Source: Salisediminibacterium beveridgei (lineage in GTDB: Bacteria; Bacillota; Bacilli; Bacillales; Salisediminibacteriaceae). From it: a DNA stretch of 64,000 nucleotides. Position numbers and translations under genes: made by a program. Where the stretch lies: contig NZ_CP012502.1 in NCBI RefSeq assembly GCF_001721685.1, forward strand, positions 248,001 to 312,000. The letters run 5' to 3'. A model generated the notes under the pieces. The model searched no databases, was not told where the DNA came from, and was given only the letters and a program-made list of their open reading frames with translations. Every line of letters starts with the position of its first letter. Position 1 is the first letter of the stretch. Positions 53,029-62,621 of the stretch are shown here, piece after piece.

Positions 53029-53213
53029 GATTCTACTTCTCAGGAATGTGTAAGTTCATTTAAGGATTGAAGGATAAGTGCGACCAAGACTTTCGCCGCC
53101 TGCTTGGTGATAAGCCAGGTCTTCTTTACAATTCAAACAGCCCGTCAAGTTATTTCGTGGAGGGCGGTTGACAACAGCTCATCAAAAAATAGCAGATTAA
53201 TTGAGGTAGTCGT

Positions 53214-54020
53214 ATGAAAAAAATTTATGCGTTATTATTGGAACAGTATCATAACCGGAGCCGGATCTATAAAATTGCACTCTACCAGATCAAAAGCACC
53301 TATTCCAATCATTATCTGGGGCTGTTTTGGAGTGTGCTTCAGCCTGCCATGCAGGTGTTTATCTACTGGCTCATCTTCGGACTTGGCCTCAGGGGAGACC
53401 GGGGGGACGTTGAGGGGGTCCCGTTCGTGATGTATCTGATTACCGGTCTGTTTCCTTATTTATTTTTTAATCAATCGGTCAATACCGCATCCAATTCCGT
53501 TCTGAGTAAACTCAGCCTGATCACGAAAGTCAGGTTCCCTGCGAGCACACTCATCTCGGTCTCGATCATTCAATCGATGATCAACCTGTTTATCACGACG
53601 TCTTTCGTCATCATCATTTCGTTGCTGTTCGGTTACAGCTCACCGGTAAACTATCTGCTGTTTCTATACTTTTTAGTCGCTGCGTTCATGCTCAGTTTTT
53701 CCATTTCCTTGTTCATGAGTACGATGATTGTGCTCATTCGCGATTTGAAGAATGTTTTGCAGAACGTACTGCGCATGTTTTTCTTTCTCTCCCCGATCTT
53801 CTGGGTAGCGAACGAATCACATGAGGTGCTGGTGACACTGACGAAAGTCAATCCATTGGCCTATCTTGTGGGCATTTACAGAGCCGCCTTCATCTTTGAT
53901 GAACCATTCTACGGCGGTGTTGCGGACTTTGTTTATTTCTGGAGTCTCGTTATGCTTATTCTTTATTTAGGCGTTCACGTCCACTACCGGTTCAGAAACC
54001 GGTTAATCGATTATTTGTAA
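53214..54020 (+). CDS. tagG: ABC-2 polysaccharide/teichoic acid export permease (TagG/Wzm-like)
   Basis: This 268-residue permease has six membrane helices and the ABC-2 pattern: RIYKIALYQIKSTYSNHYLG, LFWSVLQPAMQVFIYWLIFG, TGLFPYLFFNQSVNTASNSV, SLITKVRFPASTLISVSI and FFLSPIFWVANESHEVLVTL. It forms the export channel for a lipid-linked glycan with the ATPase encoded 7.5 kb downstream. It opens the operon that continues to the end of the window, so those glycosyltransferases probably build its cargo. Confidence 0.92.
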   Translation: MKKIYALLLEQYHNRSRIYKIALYQIKSTYSNHYLGLFWSVLQPAMQVFIYWLIFGLGLRGDRGDVEGVPFVMYLITGLFPYLFFNQSVNTASNSVLSKLSLITKVRFPASTLISVSIIQSMINLFITTSFVIIISLLFGYSSPVNYLLFLYFLVAAFMLSFSISLFMSTMIVLIRDLKNVLQNVLRMFFFLSPIFWVANESHEVLVTLTKVNPLAYLVGIYRAAFIFDEPFYGGVADFVYFWSLVMLILYLGVHVHYRFRNRLIDYL

Positions 54021-54035
54021 CCAAGGGGAACCGTT

Positions 54036-55226
54036 ATGTATAAAATATTACTGATCAGCCAGAATTTCTACCCGGAGCTCGGAAGTGGGGCGAACCGGCT
54101 TAAAAATATTTATAAAGAATTAAACATGATGGGTATGAACGTCAGTGCGCTGACGACTGAACCTTCCTACCCGGAGGCAAAATTATTTGAAGAGGGTAGC
54201 CCTTACTGGAATGACCAGGAAATGAATGAAAATGACCATATACATCGTTTGAACACCTTTGTATCGAAGGAAAAAACAGCCTTTTTCTGGCGGATCTTGT
54301 ATTATACGGAATTGTTTTTGAGGGTCCGTCACTACCTCAGAAAACATCAGCACCACTACGATGTGATTTATGTGACGACGCCGAATATTTTTATGCCCTG
54401 GTCCGTCATGGCATCCGGTAAAAAACTGAGGCATAAGAGTCTTTTGGAGGTCAGGGATCTGTGGCCGGACAGTGTTTTCGCTTTGGGGAAATTCACGGGG
54501 TTCCCGTTTCGGCAACTGTTGAAAAAAGCGGAAACAAACATGTATGAATATTTCGCTGCCATCGTTGTCAATAACCGCTCCTTTGCCCATCACATTCAAT
54601 CAGTGACGGATGAGGCACCGGAGATCACCTATGTTCCGAATTCGCTGGTGAAAGAAGAAATGCAATACAGCGAGGACCGTCCCTATTCGGTTATCTATTC
54701 GGGAAATGCAGGCTACGCGCAGGACATTGACCTGCTTTGTGAGGTCTGTACGAAACTCAAAAATCACGGCGTGGATGTGACACTGATCCCGTATGGCGTG
54801 CATGCCAAAGCGCTCAAAACACGTCTTCAAGAGGAACAGTTCGCCAATGTGACGGTGCTTGATCATATGACCCGTGAAGAGAGCCTGAACGAGATGGCAA
54901 AACATCACGTGTCCCTTTCCATCATGAACCAGCAGGACGTCTTTATGAATGTGCTGCCAGGCAAGATCATTGATTCATTTGGTGCAGGGGTTCCTGTGGT
55001 GACGAATCTTGCCGGCGAAACGGCACACATCATCGAGTCCAACAAAGCCGGTTTTAGTATGGAAAATGCAGGATCTGAGGAAATAACAGAAGCGATCCTG
55101 ACGATTTTAAGAGAACCCGAGGTGTATCAGAAACATGCCTTTAAACTGGCGGAATCCTTTACGTGGGAAAAAAATGCGGAAGATTTGATTCGTGTCATCA
55201 GAGGAGTGAATACTAGACATGGTTGA
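54036..55226 (+). CDS. Glycosyltransferase family 4 (WbuB-like)
   Basis: This 396-residue GT-B enzyme has ILLISQNFYPELGSGANRLK, VIYVTTPNIFMPWSVMASGK, LEVRDLWPDSVFALGKF, YSVIYSGNAGYAQDIDLLCE and the donor segment NVLPGKIIDSFGAGVPVVTN. The pattern matches WbuB-like fucosaminyl/uronosyl transferases of GT4. It follows the permease by 15 bases behind AAGGGGA and overlaps the next gene by eight. Confidence 0.88.
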   Translation: MYKILLISQNFYPELGSGANRLKNIYKELNMMGMNVSALTTEPSYPEAKLFEEGSPYWNDQEMNENDHIHRLNTFVSKEKTAFFWRILYYTELFLRVRHYLRKHQHHYDVIYVTTPNIFMPWSVMASGKKLRHKSLLEVRDLWPDSVFALGKFTGFPFRQLLKKAETNMYEYFAAIVVNNRSFAHHIQSVTDEAPEITYVPNSLVKEEMQYSEDRPYSVIYSGNAGYAQDIDLLCEVCTKLKNHGVDVTLIPYGVHAKALKTRLQEEQFANVTVLDHMTREESLNEMAKHHVSLSIMNQQDVFMNVLPGKIIDSFGAGVPVVTNLAGETAHIIESNKAGFSMENAGSEEITEAILTILREPEVYQKHAFKLAESFTWEKNAEDLIRVIRGVNTRHG

Positions 55227-55914
55227 ACTGTTGAAAAATATGGCCTATGCGAGAAAGTACTTTTTCCTTGAAGATCAGGAACACCCGGTGTATCACGAAG
55301 AAGATCCATCGGACGTGCTCTCGGAAATGCCTGGTTTACGTTTGAAATTTGTTGAAAGCATCAAGGTGGACCCGGCCGACAATGAGCGCCATTTAATGGC
55401 GCTGAATGGGGCGGTGGTGGGCTGGACCCGTTTTGAGAAGTCTCTCAGGGCGTATCGGAAACGGCCGGAAAAAGTCATCATTCATGAAGCCGACTGGTCT
55501 GACACGTCGCTGTTGTTCCCTGTGAAGGCTTTGTCCCTTGAGGAATTAACGAGCAGGGAATTGGTATCCATGTATGTTGCCATAATCCAGAACGAAATTT
55601 ATGAGGCGATCTTTTCAGGCGAGCAGTTTATCGCCTGGATTCAGAGGTCATCGCTCATCAGAAATACGCAAGAGGAAAAAACGGGGCTGAACATGGACAT
55701 GATTGCAGGACAGGATGCCCTGCTGGCCATAGAGGAAGAACGGCATCGATCATCGCAGATTATCGTCGATCTGACGAACAAAGTACTTGAACAAAATCAG
55801 GCGCTGCAAAAATTGCAGCGGATCAACGATAGCCTGGAAAACAAGTACCAGAATTTGAGGGCTTCAAAGCTTGGGAAACTTCAGATCAAATACTGGGAAT
55901 TCAAAAGAAGGTGA
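55219..55914 (+). CDS. Unknown protein with C-terminal coiled coil, glycan-operon associated
   Basis: This 231-residue protein has no recognised enzyme motif. Residues about 1-130 are mixed and acidic; about 165-215 form a coiled coil (AIEEERHRSSQIIVDLTNKV, EQNQALQKLQRINDSLENKY), ending in the basic, aromatic tail SKLGKLQIKYWEFKRR. Similar tails close large glycosyltransferases in Bacillus glycan loci, suggesting a docking or membrane-peripheral element. It overlaps its neighbour upstream and ends five bases before the next start. Confidence 0.6.
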   Translation: MVELLKNMAYARKYFFLEDQEHPVYHEEDPSDVLSEMPGLRLKFVESIKVDPADNERHLMALNGAVVGWTRFEKSLRAYRKRPEKVIIHEADWSDTSLLFPVKALSLEELTSRELVSMYVAIIQNEIYEAIFSGEQFIAWIQRSSLIRNTQEEKTGLNMDMIAGQDALLAIEEERHRSSQIIVDLTNKVLEQNQALQKLQRINDSLENKYQNLRASKLGKLQIKYWEFKRR

Positions 55915-55918
55915 ACTG

Positions 55919-58501
55919 ATGAGTAATGAACATGATGAATTTATCGAATCGCTGAAAAACAGTAAAAAAACCATCCAGGAAGATTATCTGCGGGGGCTTG
56001 CTTCGTATTCGAAACTCTCCTTCAGAAAATACACGTCCAACTACTATGAACAGTATCAGCTAAAGGGAAAAGTGAATTTCAAAAGCAATATGGCGAAAGC
56101 GTTTGACAAACACAAGGATGAATTTTCGGTAAACGGTTCAAAGGTTTATCAACAATTTGATCTCAAGATCGGATTGATCTGTGATGAATTTTTATACCAC
56201 GCCTTGAAGAATACAGCAGATGTTCGCTATATTCCACGCGGTGCGAACCTGATTGACTATCATGACCTTGATTTTGTCGTCATCGTCAGCGCGTGGAAGG
56301 GTGTGGATTTATCCTGGAAAGGCTTGGGCAATCCTGAATCACAGACGCGCCAGGACATGTATGAGCTGATGGATTATTTCAAGGCCCGGGACATTCCGGT
56401 GATCTACTATTCAAAGGAAGACCCGGTCAACTTTGAGATCTTTGCAGAGATGAGCCTGAGAGCGGACTTTATTTTCACGTCGGCGGAGGAATCCGTAGCG
56501 GATTACCAGGAGCTTACGGGCCATGACCGGATCAGCGTGATGGATTTTGCGGTCAATCCCGCCTATCATAATCCGGTGGGCACCCGCACAAACGAAGCAA
56601 AGCAACGGAAAGATGAAGTGGTATTTGCCGGTTCCTGGTATGAAAAATACCCGGTTCGTCAGCAAGAGACCCGCATGATTTTTGATGGGGTTCTTGAAGC
56701 GGGGAAGGCGTTGACGATCATCGACCGTAATATGAATTTAAATGTGTCGAAATACCGTTTTCCGGCAAAATACATTCCCTGCATCAGTGAAGGGATGGCG
56801 CACGAAGAACTGCAGCGTGTGCATAAGTTCATTCCCTGGGCAGTCAACATGAATTCCGTCAAGTACAGTAATACCATGTTTGCCAACAGAATTTATGAGT
56901 TGCAGGCGTTCGGAAATCTGATCATCTCAAACTACAGCCTCGGTGTGAATAATAAGTTCCCGAATGTCTTTATGGCGCATGCGAAAGATGATGTCATCCG
57001 GATACTGAACGGTTATCCTGAAAAACATCTGATGGAATTGAGGGCAAAAGGCATTCGTCAGGTGATGCTCAATGAAACGAGCTACCACAGGATCGCAAAG
57101 ATCAGTGAAACGGCAGGCTTGAAGCAAACACTGCCGAATCCGAAAATCGGAGTGATATTGGAGGAAGAGAGCCCTGAATTGCTGGTCTGTTTTGAGCAGC
57201 AAAGGTATTCGAACCTGGTGAGAATTGATTCAGTGCAGGATGTCGTCGAGAACCCTGAAATTGATTTTTACACACGTTTTTCCAAAGCGTTTCATTACGA
57301 ATCTGCTTATGTGGAGGATTTATTGTCAGCATTCGCCTATACGGATGTCGATTTTGTCACGAAAGAAGATACCTTTTTTGTTCATACGTATGTGACAAAG
57401 GCCAAGAATGATGAATTGACCCTGTATCATCGCGACGCGTTGACGAAGAAGAAACTGCAAGGGTATTTACTGGATTATGCTCAAGTCGCGTATCATAAGT
57501 CTCTTAAAGTCAAACAACCGCAAAATCCGGAACTGAGCATTATCATTCCGGTTTATAACAATGGCCGGTACCTCGAGGATAAGTGCATCAACTCCTTGAT
57601 CCGTTCATCGATGTTTCATCAGATGGAGCTGATCATTGTGGACGACGGAAGTACTTGTGAAGAAACGAAAATGATCCTCAATGAACTGCAAAGAAAATAC
57701 AATCATATTCGATTTCACCGGTTTGATGCACCAAGTGGCAGTGCTTCCCGCCCAAGAAACAAAGGGATGTCGCTCGCTACAGCGCCGTACCTGACATTTC
57801 TCGATCCGGACAACGAAGCGACGGGTGATGGCTACAGCGAACTGCTAAAAGCGCTGAAAAACGATAAAAAAGCGGACATGATCGTCGGCAACGTCATCAA
57901 GGAAAACGATCAGAAGAAAAGCATTTTCCAGTTCTGGGGGTATATCAAGCATTTCAGTGATGATCCCGAGGCAGTGAAAGATCCGGTTGCATTTCTGAAA
58001 GCGAGTAACTTGAAATCTCACAGTATCCAGGCGGTCATCGTGAAGAAGCACATCATAGATGATCATCAGCTGACCATGGTCGATGGGGCCATTGGCCAGG
58101 ACACGCTGTTCTTCCATGAGCTGCTCGTTCATTCCAGGAAGACGATCGCGTTGGATCTGCCGATTCATGTGTATTATGCGGGCGTTCAGAATTCCGTGAC
58201 GAACACGATCAGCGCGGGCTTTTACCGGAAATATGCGTTGCTTGAAAAAGAACGCATTCAATTTCTGAACAAACATCAGCTGATGGACACGTATTTAGAA
58301 GACCGGTTCAGTTATTATTTCAGGAACTGGTATTTGGAGAAGCTGAAAAAAGTGAAGCCTGAAGAACGGAATGAAGCGATTGATGTACTGATGGAGATCT
58401 TTGAGCTTTACCGTCCAATGCTGACAGACCATCATCAGGAAATCATCGGTATCATGGATAATTTGAAAGAAAATGATCACAGTGCAGGAGAGAAGTTATG
58501 A
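55919..58501 (+). CDS. Large two-part glycosyltransferase: CgeB-like N-terminus, GT2 C-terminus
   Basis: This 860-residue protein has a CgeB/group-1-like glycosyltransferase region (about 90-410) with KIGLICDEFLYHALKNTADV, VFAGSWYEKYP and FANRIYELQAFGNLIISNYS, a middle domain of unknown fold, and a GT2 domain (about 540-800) with ELSIIIPVYNNGRYLEDKCI, LIIVDDGSTCEETKMI, SRPRNKGMSLATAPYLTFLD and DNEATGDGY. So two sugar additions may be made by one protein, perhaps processively. ATG 55919 has GAAGGTG upstream. It overlaps the next gene by four bases. Confidence 0.83.
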   Translation: MSNEHDEFIESLKNSKKTIQEDYLRGLASYSKLSFRKYTSNYYEQYQLKGKVNFKSNMAKAFDKHKDEFSVNGSKVYQQFDLKIGLICDEFLYHALKNTADVRYIPRGANLIDYHDLDFVVIVSAWKGVDLSWKGLGNPESQTRQDMYELMDYFKARDIPVIYYSKEDPVNFEIFAEMSLRADFIFTSAEESVADYQELTGHDRISVMDFAVNPAYHNPVGTRTNEAKQRKDEVVFAGSWYEKYPVRQQETRMIFDGVLEAGKALTIIDRNMNLNVSKYRFPAKYIPCISEGMAHEELQRVHKFIPWAVNMNSVKYSNTMFANRIYELQAFGNLIISNYSLGVNNKFPNVFMAHAKDDVIRILNGYPEKHLMELRAKGIRQVMLNETSYHRIAKISETAGLKQTLPNPKIGVILEEESPELLVCFEQQRYSNLVRIDSVQDVVENPEIDFYTRFSKAFHYESAYVEDLLSAFAYTDVDFVTKEDTFFVHTYVTKAKNDELTLYHRDALTKKKLQGYLLDYAQVAYHKSLKVKQPQNPELSIIIPVYNNGRYLEDKCINSLIRSSMFHQMELIIVDDGSTCEETKMILNELQRKYNHIRFHRFDAPSGSASRPRNKGMSLATAPYLTFLDPDNEATGDGYSELLKALKNDKKADMIVGNVIKENDQKKSIFQFWGYIKHFSDDPEAVKDPVAFLKASNLKSHSIQAVIVKKHIIDDHQLTMVDGAIGQDTLFFHELLVHSRKTIALDLPIHVYYAGVQNSVTNTISAGFYRKYALLEKERIQFLNKHQLMDTYLEDRFSYYFRNWYLEKLKKVKPEERNEAIDVLMEIFELYRPMLTDHHQEIIGIMDNLKENDHSAGEKL

Positions 58502-59808
58502 AAAAAGTAACGATGTTTGTATGGAACCACTTTACGAACGATGCAAGAGTGATGCGCGAAGGAACGGCTTTATCGGCTCTCGGTTATCAGACGGAACTGA
58601 TCGCGATTGATGACCCGACAGATGATACGGTGCATCCATATGAGACAATAGATGACGGGTTTTCCGTCACGAGAGTTCAGCGTTATCCGGGACTTCTTCA
58701 GCTGATGTCCAGGAGGAGAAGACGTGCGGCGGCTGTGTTACTCGTCTGGCTGCTGGTTGCTCTTGTTGCAGGGGTTTCTTACCATCCGGTACTGGGGATT
58801 GCCCTGGCGCTGCCTGCTTTGCTCCTGGCTGTTGCGGTGAAGCAGGTGTTGTTTCGTGTTATCTGGATCCGGCTTGCGATTATCATGCGAATGATAAGGA
58901 GAGGCTGGCAGACGGATGCAGATGTGTATCACAGCCATGATCTGAATACCTTGATTCAAGGGACCGTATGCGCCAAATGCCGCTTTAAAAAACGTAAATT
59001 AATTTATGATTCTCACGAAGTACAGACGAGCAGAACGGGTTATAATACGCCCTGGTTCGGCCGTTATGAACGCTTCTTGCTTCGTTTTACCGACGAGGTG
59101 ATTGTGGAAAATCATACGAGGGCAAAACGGCATGAGGAGCTGTATGGGTACTATCCTAAAACCCTTTATAATTATTCGTCTGCGATTGATATTTCTGACT
59201 ACGATGACGTGGATTTATACGAACGACTGTCGATTCCAAAAGCGCATACGATCTTGCTCTATCAGGGCGGTGTACAGGAAGGACGGGGCCTCGAACTCCT
59301 GGTGAAGGCGATGAAAAATGTTGACGGGGCAACATTGGTGATGATGGGAGAAGGAAAAATCAAAGAATCACTGATGGAGATGACAACAGAGCTCGGTCTC
59401 AATGACCGGATAAAATTTCATCCCAAGGTTCCCCTGATGTCGCTGCCTAGTTATACGAAGCAAGGCTACGTTGGATTTCAGGTGCTTCAAAACATTTGCT
59501 TTAATCATTATTCAGCTTCTTCAAATAAGCTGTTTGAATACATCATGGCTCACGTGCCGGTGATCGCCTGCAACTTCCCTGAAATCAAAAAGGTGGTCGA
59601 AGAAGAAGAGGTCGGTCTCGTTGTGGATTCCCATTCATTGGAAGAGATCACAGCAGCGATCCGATTTGTCCTGGACCACCCGGAAAAGCGCGACGAATGG
59701 AGCCAAAACTGTCGAACGGCGAAGTTGAAATACAATTGGGATGTGGAGAAAGATAAGCTGAAGCAGGTGTACGATGCGATCCTGGGAGTGAGCCATCATG
59801 TTGTTTAA
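58498..59808 (+). CDS. Glycosyltransferase family 4 with internal membrane helices
   Basis: This 436-residue enzyme opens with FVWNHFTNDARVMREGTALS, has an unusual hydrophobic hairpin at about 78-118 (AAAVLLVWLLVALVAGVSYH, LGIALALPALLLAVAVKQVL), then DVYHSHDLNTLIQGTVCAKC, LIYDSHEVQTSRTGYNTPWF, LLYQGGVQEGRGLELLVKAM and NKLFEYIMAHVPVIACNFPE as GT4 donor motifs. The helices would anchor it next to the lipid carrier and the exporter. It overlaps its neighbours on both sides (4 and 11 nt). Confidence 0.88.
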   Translation: MKKVTMFVWNHFTNDARVMREGTALSALGYQTELIAIDDPTDDTVHPYETIDDGFSVTRVQRYPGLLQLMSRRRRRAAAVLLVWLLVALVAGVSYHPVLGIALALPALLLAVAVKQVLFRVIWIRLAIIMRMIRRGWQTDADVYHSHDLNTLIQGTVCAKCRFKKRKLIYDSHEVQTSRTGYNTPWFGRYERFLLRFTDEVIVENHTRAKRHEELYGYYPKTLYNYSSAIDISDYDDVDLYERLSIPKAHTILLYQGGVQEGRGLELLVKAMKNVDGATLVMMGEGKIKESLMEMTTELGLNDRIKFHPKVPLMSLPSYTKQGYVGFQVLQNICFNHYSASSNKLFEYIMAHVPVIACNFPEIKKVVEEEEVGLVVDSHSLEEITAAIRFVLDHPEKRDEWSQNCRTAKLKYNWDVEKDKLKQVYDAILGVSHHVV

Positions 59809-61471
59809 AGAGCCATTGCAGAAAAAGTTTTCACAGATTCCTGAAAAGGCGATTCTGATGCCTGTTCCGACCAAAAAAACGTCTGTACCGGTCGCCGATG
59901 AAGCTTTGAAAAAAAGTTGGGACCTGGCTCGTAAATTTGATAAAGTCGATGTGTCAAAAGGTATCCCGTGGAATCTCGAACCTGCCGGGCAAGGAAGAAC
60001 GTTAATGCTTTACATGCAGAGTCTGAAGATTGTCAATCATTTGATTAATGCCTATATCCTCACATCGAAGGCAGAGTATCTCGAAGAGGCAAAGGCGATT
60101 ATCTTGCAGTGGATCAAATATGATAAAAAAAAGCAGCATAACGAAATGACGTGGGTGGATCACGCAACGGCAAACCGCTTTCAAAATCTGATGGCTTTTT
60201 TGAAATACGGGTCACATATATTGAATCATCGAGAAAGAAAGCAGTTGGACCGACTCGTTTCGCGTCACCTGTCTTTTTTGAAGGATGGGGCCAATCATCG
60301 CCTTCATAACCACGGGTTAATGATGGATCAGGCAATACTTGTCTACGGATTTGCATTTAACAGTGATGAAGATGTGCAATTTGCAATCAACCGGATCAAA
60401 GTGTATTTCTTTTTCGTCTTTTCACAAAAAGGTACACACCTGGAAAACTCTCCTCAATACCATAAATTGGTTTGCAATCTGTTTGAAAACATCGAGACGT
60501 ATTTGTCGTCGTTTAATCAGTCACTGGGCGAACCTATCGTATCCATGATAAAGAGGAAGAATGAATACCTGCTTGCTTTGAAAACAGAAGGGGGAGACAT
60601 TCCTGAGATTGGGGATTCTGCTGCGAGTTTATTGGATGTGAAAAAGGTAAAAGATGAACGGTTCGGTGATTTCATTGATTGGGATGCAGGTATTTGTATT
60701 TTGAAGCAAAGACAACATGAAATAGAGAACCAGCTGGTTTTCATCTCAGGATACAGTACGATCACTCATAAGCATTATGATGACCTGTCTATCATTTTGA
60801 ATTATGATGGAGAGAGTATTCTGCGGGATCCTGGGAAATACAACTATAGTATTTCTCCAGAGCGGCGCTATGTGAAATCAGCAAAAGCGCACAGCGGTCT
60901 CTATTTCGATGCGTATCCATACAAATTGGATCATGCAAATCGCTACCTGCAGAAAGTGAGATTAACCAAGTATGATCCAACAGCTGATTTTGTTCTTGTG
61001 GAAGGGATCAATGAGTCCTATGAAGATGCTTCGTGGACGAAGAGGCTTGTGGTTAAATTCTTAAACCATCCGATCTATGTGGTCTTTGATCAGGTTCACG
61101 CCGTGGAGGAACAGCGTGTGGTATCGAATTTCAATCTTGATCACCGTATCGGCGTTGTGAAACAGGCGGATGGAAGAGTATTGCTCACTTCAGCAAAAGG
61201 GCATCCGTTCTGCCTGAAGGAATGGACTGGAGCTTGTCTTACCGAGGTGAACGAAGGGAATTTGGATGAGCCAAAGGCAGTGAATTCGTTAAAAGTGAAT
61301 GAATTAGTGCCTACTCATCAGGTTCAGTTTACCCGTGATGCCGTCATCGGGGATCATCATCGCATCATCAGTCTCGAAACCGGTGATGTCAAGGTCACTG
61401 AGATTAGCAGGGTGAACAGTGTATTACGTATTCAATTAAGTAATGGTTCGACTTATGAACTATATACTTGA
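59798..61471 (+). CDS. Heparinase II/III-family protein without a signal peptide
   Basis: This 557-residue protein has an alpha-toroid N-terminal region (about 60-280) with ATANRFQNLMAFLKYG, RLHNHGLMMDQAILVYG (NHG at the usual catalytic Asn/His) and GTHLENSPQYHKLVCNL (the Tyr-His pair), and a beta-sandwich domain (about 300-540) with THKHYDDLSIILNYDGESIL then RDPGKYNYS, the heparinase II/III core. Family members are uronate-polysaccharide lyases, mostly secreted. Here no signal peptide is seen, so it should act inside, perhaps trimming or editing a lipid-linked uronan before export. Confidence 0.82.
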   Translation: MLFKEPLQKKFSQIPEKAILMPVPTKKTSVPVADEALKKSWDLARKFDKVDVSKGIPWNLEPAGQGRTLMLYMQSLKIVNHLINAYILTSKAEYLEEAKAIILQWIKYDKKKQHNEMTWVDHATANRFQNLMAFLKYGSHILNHRERKQLDRLVSRHLSFLKDGANHRLHNHGLMMDQAILVYGFAFNSDEDVQFAINRIKVYFFFVFSQKGTHLENSPQYHKLVCNLFENIETYLSSFNQSLGEPIVSMIKRKNEYLLALKTEGGDIPEIGDSAASLLDVKKVKDERFGDFIDWDAGICILKQRQHEIENQLVFISGYSTITHKHYDDLSIILNYDGESILRDPGKYNYSISPERRYVKSAKAHSGLYFDAYPYKLDHANRYLQKVRLTKYDPTADFVLVEGINESYEDASWTKRLVVKFLNHPIYVVFDQVHAVEEQRVVSNFNLDHRIGVVKQADGRVLLTSAKGHPFCLKEWTGACLTEVNEGNLDEPKAVNSLKVNELVPTHQVQFTRDAVIGDHHRIISLETGDVKVTEISRVNSVLRIQLSNGSTYELYT

Positions 61472-61492
61472 GCAATGAAGGGACTGACGACA

Positions 61493-62396
61493 ATGCATAA
61501 GGTGAAATTAAAGCACGTATCAAAATATTATGACACCAATGCCGAAAAAATCAGACAAAGTCCGGTCTCTTTTTGCAGTGACTGAAAAAGAGAAAGAGAA
61601 GGTGTTTTATGCTTTGAATAACATTTCCTTCAAGGTAAACCCTGGCGATTCGGTTGGGTTGATCGGATTAAACGGTTCGGGGAAATCAACGCTGTCCAAT
61701 TTGATTGCAGAGGTGACGCAGCCCTCAGGAGGGATCGTAGAGGTTCATGGCACCCCTTCCCTGATCGCCATTTCCGCAGGTCTGGATCAGGAACTGACAG
61801 GTGCTGAAAACATCCGGTTGAAATGCCTCATGCACGGACTGAGCAGTGAGGAAATCGAAGCGAGATTTGATGACATCGTTGCGTTTTCCGAATTGAATTC
61901 ATTCATCAATCAACCGATCAAAAATTACTCCAGTGGGATGAAAGCGAAACTGGGATTCTCAATCGCGGTGCATACAGATCCGGATATTCTGATCATTGAT
62001 GAGGCACTGTCGGTTGGCGATGAAACGTTTTCAAACAAATGCCTTCTAAAAATTGAGGAGTTTCAACATGCACAAAAGACCATTTTTTTCGTCAGTCATT
62101 CACCAAGTCAAATCCGTAAAATGTGCAATAAAGTCGCCTGGATCCACTTTGGGGAATTAAAAGCGTTTGGCCGGACCAATAAAGTGATTCAGGAATACAG
62201 GGAATTTATCGATCACTATAATGAGCTACCGAAGGAACAGCAATTGGCGTATCGAAACGAGATGATACAAGGACAGGTTCAGGAGTTGAAACGGGAAAAA
62301 GGTAAAGGTTACACAAGACCGCTGATCCGGTATATCCCGCTGAGTTTGCTGGTGGTTATTTTTGGGATATCGCTTTATTTCCAAATCGTGAACTGA
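61493..62396 (+). CDS. tagH: ABC transporter ATPase for glycan export (TagH-like), N-terminal frameshift
   Basis: The ATPase has Walker A GLIGLNGSGKSTLSNLIAEV, GTPSLIAISAGLDQELTGAE, signature NYSSGMKAKLGFSIAV, Walker B ILIIDEALSVGDETF, the switch His in FVSHS and a C-terminal membrane helix like TagH. Its natural start seems to be ATG 61493 (MHKVKLKHVSKYYDTN), but that frame must shift by one base near 61530-61550 to reach KKSDKVRSLFAV. As written, translation would have to begin at 61530 or 61539, without a ribosome binding site and losing the first strand. Either a mutation or a sequencing error. It pairs with the permease at 53.2 kb. Confidence 0.85.
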
Positions 62397-62418
62397 TTGA
62401 TAAAGGAGCCATTTATGT

Positions 62419-62616
62419 ATGAAAATGTCGGTGATCGAAACACAGCTTAAAGAAGAGGCGATTCAAGATCTGGAAGAGAAATGCCAGAGGCTTGAAAGTG
62501 AACTGAGGTATAGAGAGACAGAAATCGCCTACCTTCGAGAGGAGAAAAAGCAGGTTTCCTCAAACTGGATTGGACGAACGTTATTCAAGATGGCAGAGAA
62601 AGCAGTAAGGAGCTGA
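62419..62616 (+). CDS. Small coiled-coil protein
   Basis: This 65-residue protein is almost one coiled coil (AIQDLEEKCQRLESELRYRE, TEIAYLREEKKQVS), ending NWIGRTLFKMAEKAVRS, amphipathic and basic. AAAGGAG lies ten bases before ATG 62419. It follows the ATPase and resembles the coiled tail of the 231-residue protein at 55.2 kb in kind, not in detail. It may tether operon proteins together at the membrane. Confidence 0.6.
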   Translation: MKMSVIETQLKEEAIQDLEEKCQRLESELRYRETEIAYLREEKKQVSSNWIGRTLFKMAEKAVRS

Positions 62617-62621
62617 ACATC

